Below, in pieces: positions 5,562 to 6,242 of a stretch of DNA of 6,242 nt (the stretch's first letter is position 1; each line of letters opens with the position of its first letter). Both the position numbers and the translations under genes were made by a program. The DNA is taken from assembly GCA_025936615.1 (NCBI GenBank), contig JAICSZ010000141.1:1-6242 (forward strand), written 5' to 3'. The notes beneath the pieces were generated by a model, which saw only the letters and a program-made list of their open reading frames with translations, was not told where the DNA came from and made no database searches. The stretch comes from Pedococcus sp. GTDB lineage: Bacteria > Actinomycetota > Actinomycetes > Actinomycetales > Dermatophilaceae.

Positions 5562-5584
5562 ACCGGCACCGACACCGACACCGG
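5561..5584. repeat. Four-copy hexamer tandem repeat, unit CACCGR
   Basis: Units CACCGG, CACCGA, CACCGA and CACCGG run without interruption from 5561 to 5584, ending 4 bases before the CGNR stop codon on the other strand. It is a short simple-sequence array. It lies outside any gene, so length change would not shift a frame; it could affect only the adjacent hairpin or spacing. Confidence 0.6.
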
Positions 5585-5588
5585 TGGC

Positions 5589-6128
5589 TCAGCCGCCGGC
5601 GGACCGCCGGGCGCGGAAGGCCGCGACGGAGTTGCGGTTCCCACAGGCGGTGCTGCAGTAGCGCCGTGACCGGTTGCGGGAGAGGTCGAGGACGAGCCCG
5701 TCGCAGCCCTCGTCGGCGCACACGCCGAGGCGGGACAGCTCGTCGCTGCGGATCACGTCGACCATGGCCATCGCCGTCTCCACGGTGATCCGGGTCGCCA
5801 GCGAGGCGTCGCCCGACACCGCGTGCAGGTGCCAGTCGAACGGGTCGTGGCGGACCAGCTGGGGCAGGGCGTGGGACGTCGACAGCATGGCGTTGACGCG
5901 CTCCGCAGCGGCGTCCCGGTCGCTGGTGAGCAGCTCCCGCAGCACCGGCCGCAGCGCGCGTACGGCGTCGAGCTCGGCCCGGTCCCACCGGCGGGTCCCC
6001 GTGTAGAAGTGCTCGGCGTACCACGCGTCGAGCTCGTCGAGGGTGGTCAGCGTGTCCGGCTCGACCGCGGTGTTCACCAGGGCGACCACCGACTGCAGCG
6101 CCAGCTCGGTGTCATGAGTGAAGATCAT
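5589..6128 (-). CDS. ABATE-domain CGNR zinc-finger protein, putative transcriptional regulator (179 aa)
   Basis: The C-terminus carries the diagnostic CGNR zinc finger: Cys137-x4-Cys142-x15-Cys158-x3-Cys162, with Cys162-Gly-Asn-Arg165 giving the family name, then a basic tail (FRARR, 171-175). Residues about 8-130 match the helical ABATE domain that precedes the finger in this family, including an early LVNT (17-20), the ELDAWYAEH region (32-40) and ITVETAMAMVDVI (114-126). The finger is thought to bind DNA and the N-terminal domain to sense a ligand, but few members have been studied. ATG 6128-6126 is the only reasonable start, because an in-frame TAA lies 9 bases upstream (6140-6138). No ribosome site is well placed (GAGG at 6144-6141 is 12 bases away), while a -10-like element sits directly before the ATG, suggesting a leaderless mRNA. 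It is divergent from the gene starting at 6168, its probable regulatory target. Length is usual for the family. Confidence 0.92.
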   Translation of the reverse strand: MIFTHDTELALQSVVALVNTAVEPDTLTTLDELDAWYAEHFYTGTRRWDRAELDAVRALRPVLRELLTSDRDAAAERVNAMLSTSHALPQLVRHDPFDWHLHAVSGDASLATRITVETAMAMVDVIRSDELSRLGVCADEGCDGLVLDLSRNRSRRYCSTACGNRNSVAAFRARRSAGG

Positions 6129-6129
6129 G

Positions 6130-6159
6130 TTGACACATTACCTCGTCCCCGCATAGCGT
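6130..6159 (+). promoter_or_regulatory. Sigma-70-type promoter for the rightmost gene
   Basis: A perfect TTGACA (6130-6135) is followed after 18 bases by TAGCGT (6154-6159), which fits the TANNNT -10. The predicted start point, about 7-9 bases further on, coincides with the ATG at 6168, so a leaderless transcript is likely. The -35 lies almost against the CGNR start codon (6126-6128), so a regulator bound here could control both genes. Confidence 0.55.
6135..6140 (-). promoter_or_regulatory. -10 element for the CGNR gene, placed for a leaderless transcript
   Basis: TAATGT (read on the minus strand, 6140-6135) fits TANNNT and lies 6 bases before the ATG at 6128, so transcription would begin at or next to the start codon. 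No convincing -35 is found 16-19 bases upstream. The element overlaps the TTGACA box of the opposite promoter by one base. Confidence 0.45.
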
Positions 6160-6167
6160 CATGACCC

Positions 6168-6242
6168 ATGACGGCATTGGCTGATGACACCCAGTCTCCC
6201 CCCGGCGCCGCCGTGCCGTCCAGGCTGGCCGCCGGCCTCTCC
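6168..6242 (+). CDS. N-terminus of an unidentified protein, possibly a DMT/EamA-family exporter; cut off by the window edge
   Basis: The frame from ATG 6168 is open to the right edge (25 codons). An in-frame TGA at 6162-6164 means the start cannot be upstream, and the ATG sits at the predicted start point of the TTGACA/TAGCGT promoter. The visible protein has a polar, Pro-rich N-terminal tail followed by RLAAGLS. That ending resembles the entry into the first membrane helix of DMT/EamA transporters, which are frequent divergent neighbours of CGNR regulators. Only the frame, start and promoter are seen; the transporter identity is inference from context and a few residues. Confidence 0.55.
   Translation, partial: MTALADDTQSPPGAAVPSRLAAGLS

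Larger units (their letters stand above)
6109..6172. promoter_or_regulatory. Operator-like cluster of TCATGA/CATGAC repeats in the divergent promoter region
   Basis: GTGTCATGA (6109-6117) faces TCATGttGACAC (6125-6136), giving a dyad with outer arms GTGTCA (6109-6114) and TGACAC (6131-6136). A perfect 8-bp palindrome GTCATGAC occurs at 6158-6165, overlapping the plus-strand -10, and CATGAC repeats at 6167-6172 on the start codon. The left dyad overlaps the first codons of the CGNR gene and its -10. The CGNR protein binding its own promoter region is a natural guess but is unproven. Confidence 0.35.

Noticed and set aside
5425..6024. Upstream extension of the LamG frame through the CGNR gene
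   Set aside because: The frame stays open by chance. ATG 5424 has a ribosome site and starts a signal peptide, whereas the upstream part is low-complexity and lies out of frame on the same strand as the CGNR gene.
1..6242. Mobile element, CRISPR array, tRNA or rRNA
   Set aside because: No transposase or integrase, no terminal inverted repeats with target duplication, no regularly spaced repeats and no cloverleaf or rRNA sequence was recognised on either strand.

Overview
The DNA is strongly GC-rich, and third codon positions in the real genes are almost all G or C. The gene families are typical of Actinobacteria: a GAF protein of the GAF-ANTAR type, an ATP-binding SpoIIE-type phosphatase next to a STAS protein, a CGNR zinc-finger regulator, and TANNNT-type -10 elements placed for leaderless transcripts. 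A soil actinomycete such as a Nocardioides relative is a reasonable guess, but the genus is inference only.

Layout. (1) 1-590, minus: the N-terminal part of a GAF-domain sensor whose C-terminus (probably an RNA-binding ANTAR domain) lies beyond the left edge. (2) 591-1152: a long gap with nested inverted repeats, a weak promoter candidate and one doubtful 59-codon ORF. (3) 1153-2340, plus: a zinc-dependent dehydrogenase of the formaldehyde-dehydrogenase-like class. (4) 2380-2811, minus: a STAS protein (anti-sigma antagonist type), convergent with the dehydrogenase across a 39-bp gap containing a GC-rich hairpin. (5) 2997-4709, plus, divergent from the STAS gene: a multidomain regulator combining an RsbW/SpoIIAB-like ATPase, a GAF-like sensor and a SpoIIE/PP2C phosphatase. 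(6) 4726-5424, minus: a secreted LamG/jelly-roll protein. (7) 5589-6128, minus: an ABATE/CGNR zinc-finger regulator. (8) 6168 to the right edge, plus, divergent from the CGNR gene: the first 25 codons of an unidentified protein, possibly a DMT/EamA exporter.

Functional reading. The centre of the window is a partner-switching signalling module: kinase-like and phosphatase domains in one polypeptide, with a candidate STAS partner transcribed divergently. No sigma factor is visible. The STAS protein has Ala-Arg where phosphorylatable family members carry Ser-Ser or Ser-Thr, so it may be a constitutively active or phosphorylation-blind antagonist, or may serve another partner. The GAF protein and the dehydrogenase suit a stress-response neighbourhood, but no operon links them to the module. 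The right end is an independent regulator/target pair whose divergent promoters appear to overlap.

I found no tRNA, rRNA, CRISPR array, insertion sequence, attachment site or origin. The region looks like ordinary chromosome with some accessory regulatory content. Its most unusual points are the phosphosite-less STAS protein beside a kinase-phosphatase fusion, and the compact divergent promoters at the right end.
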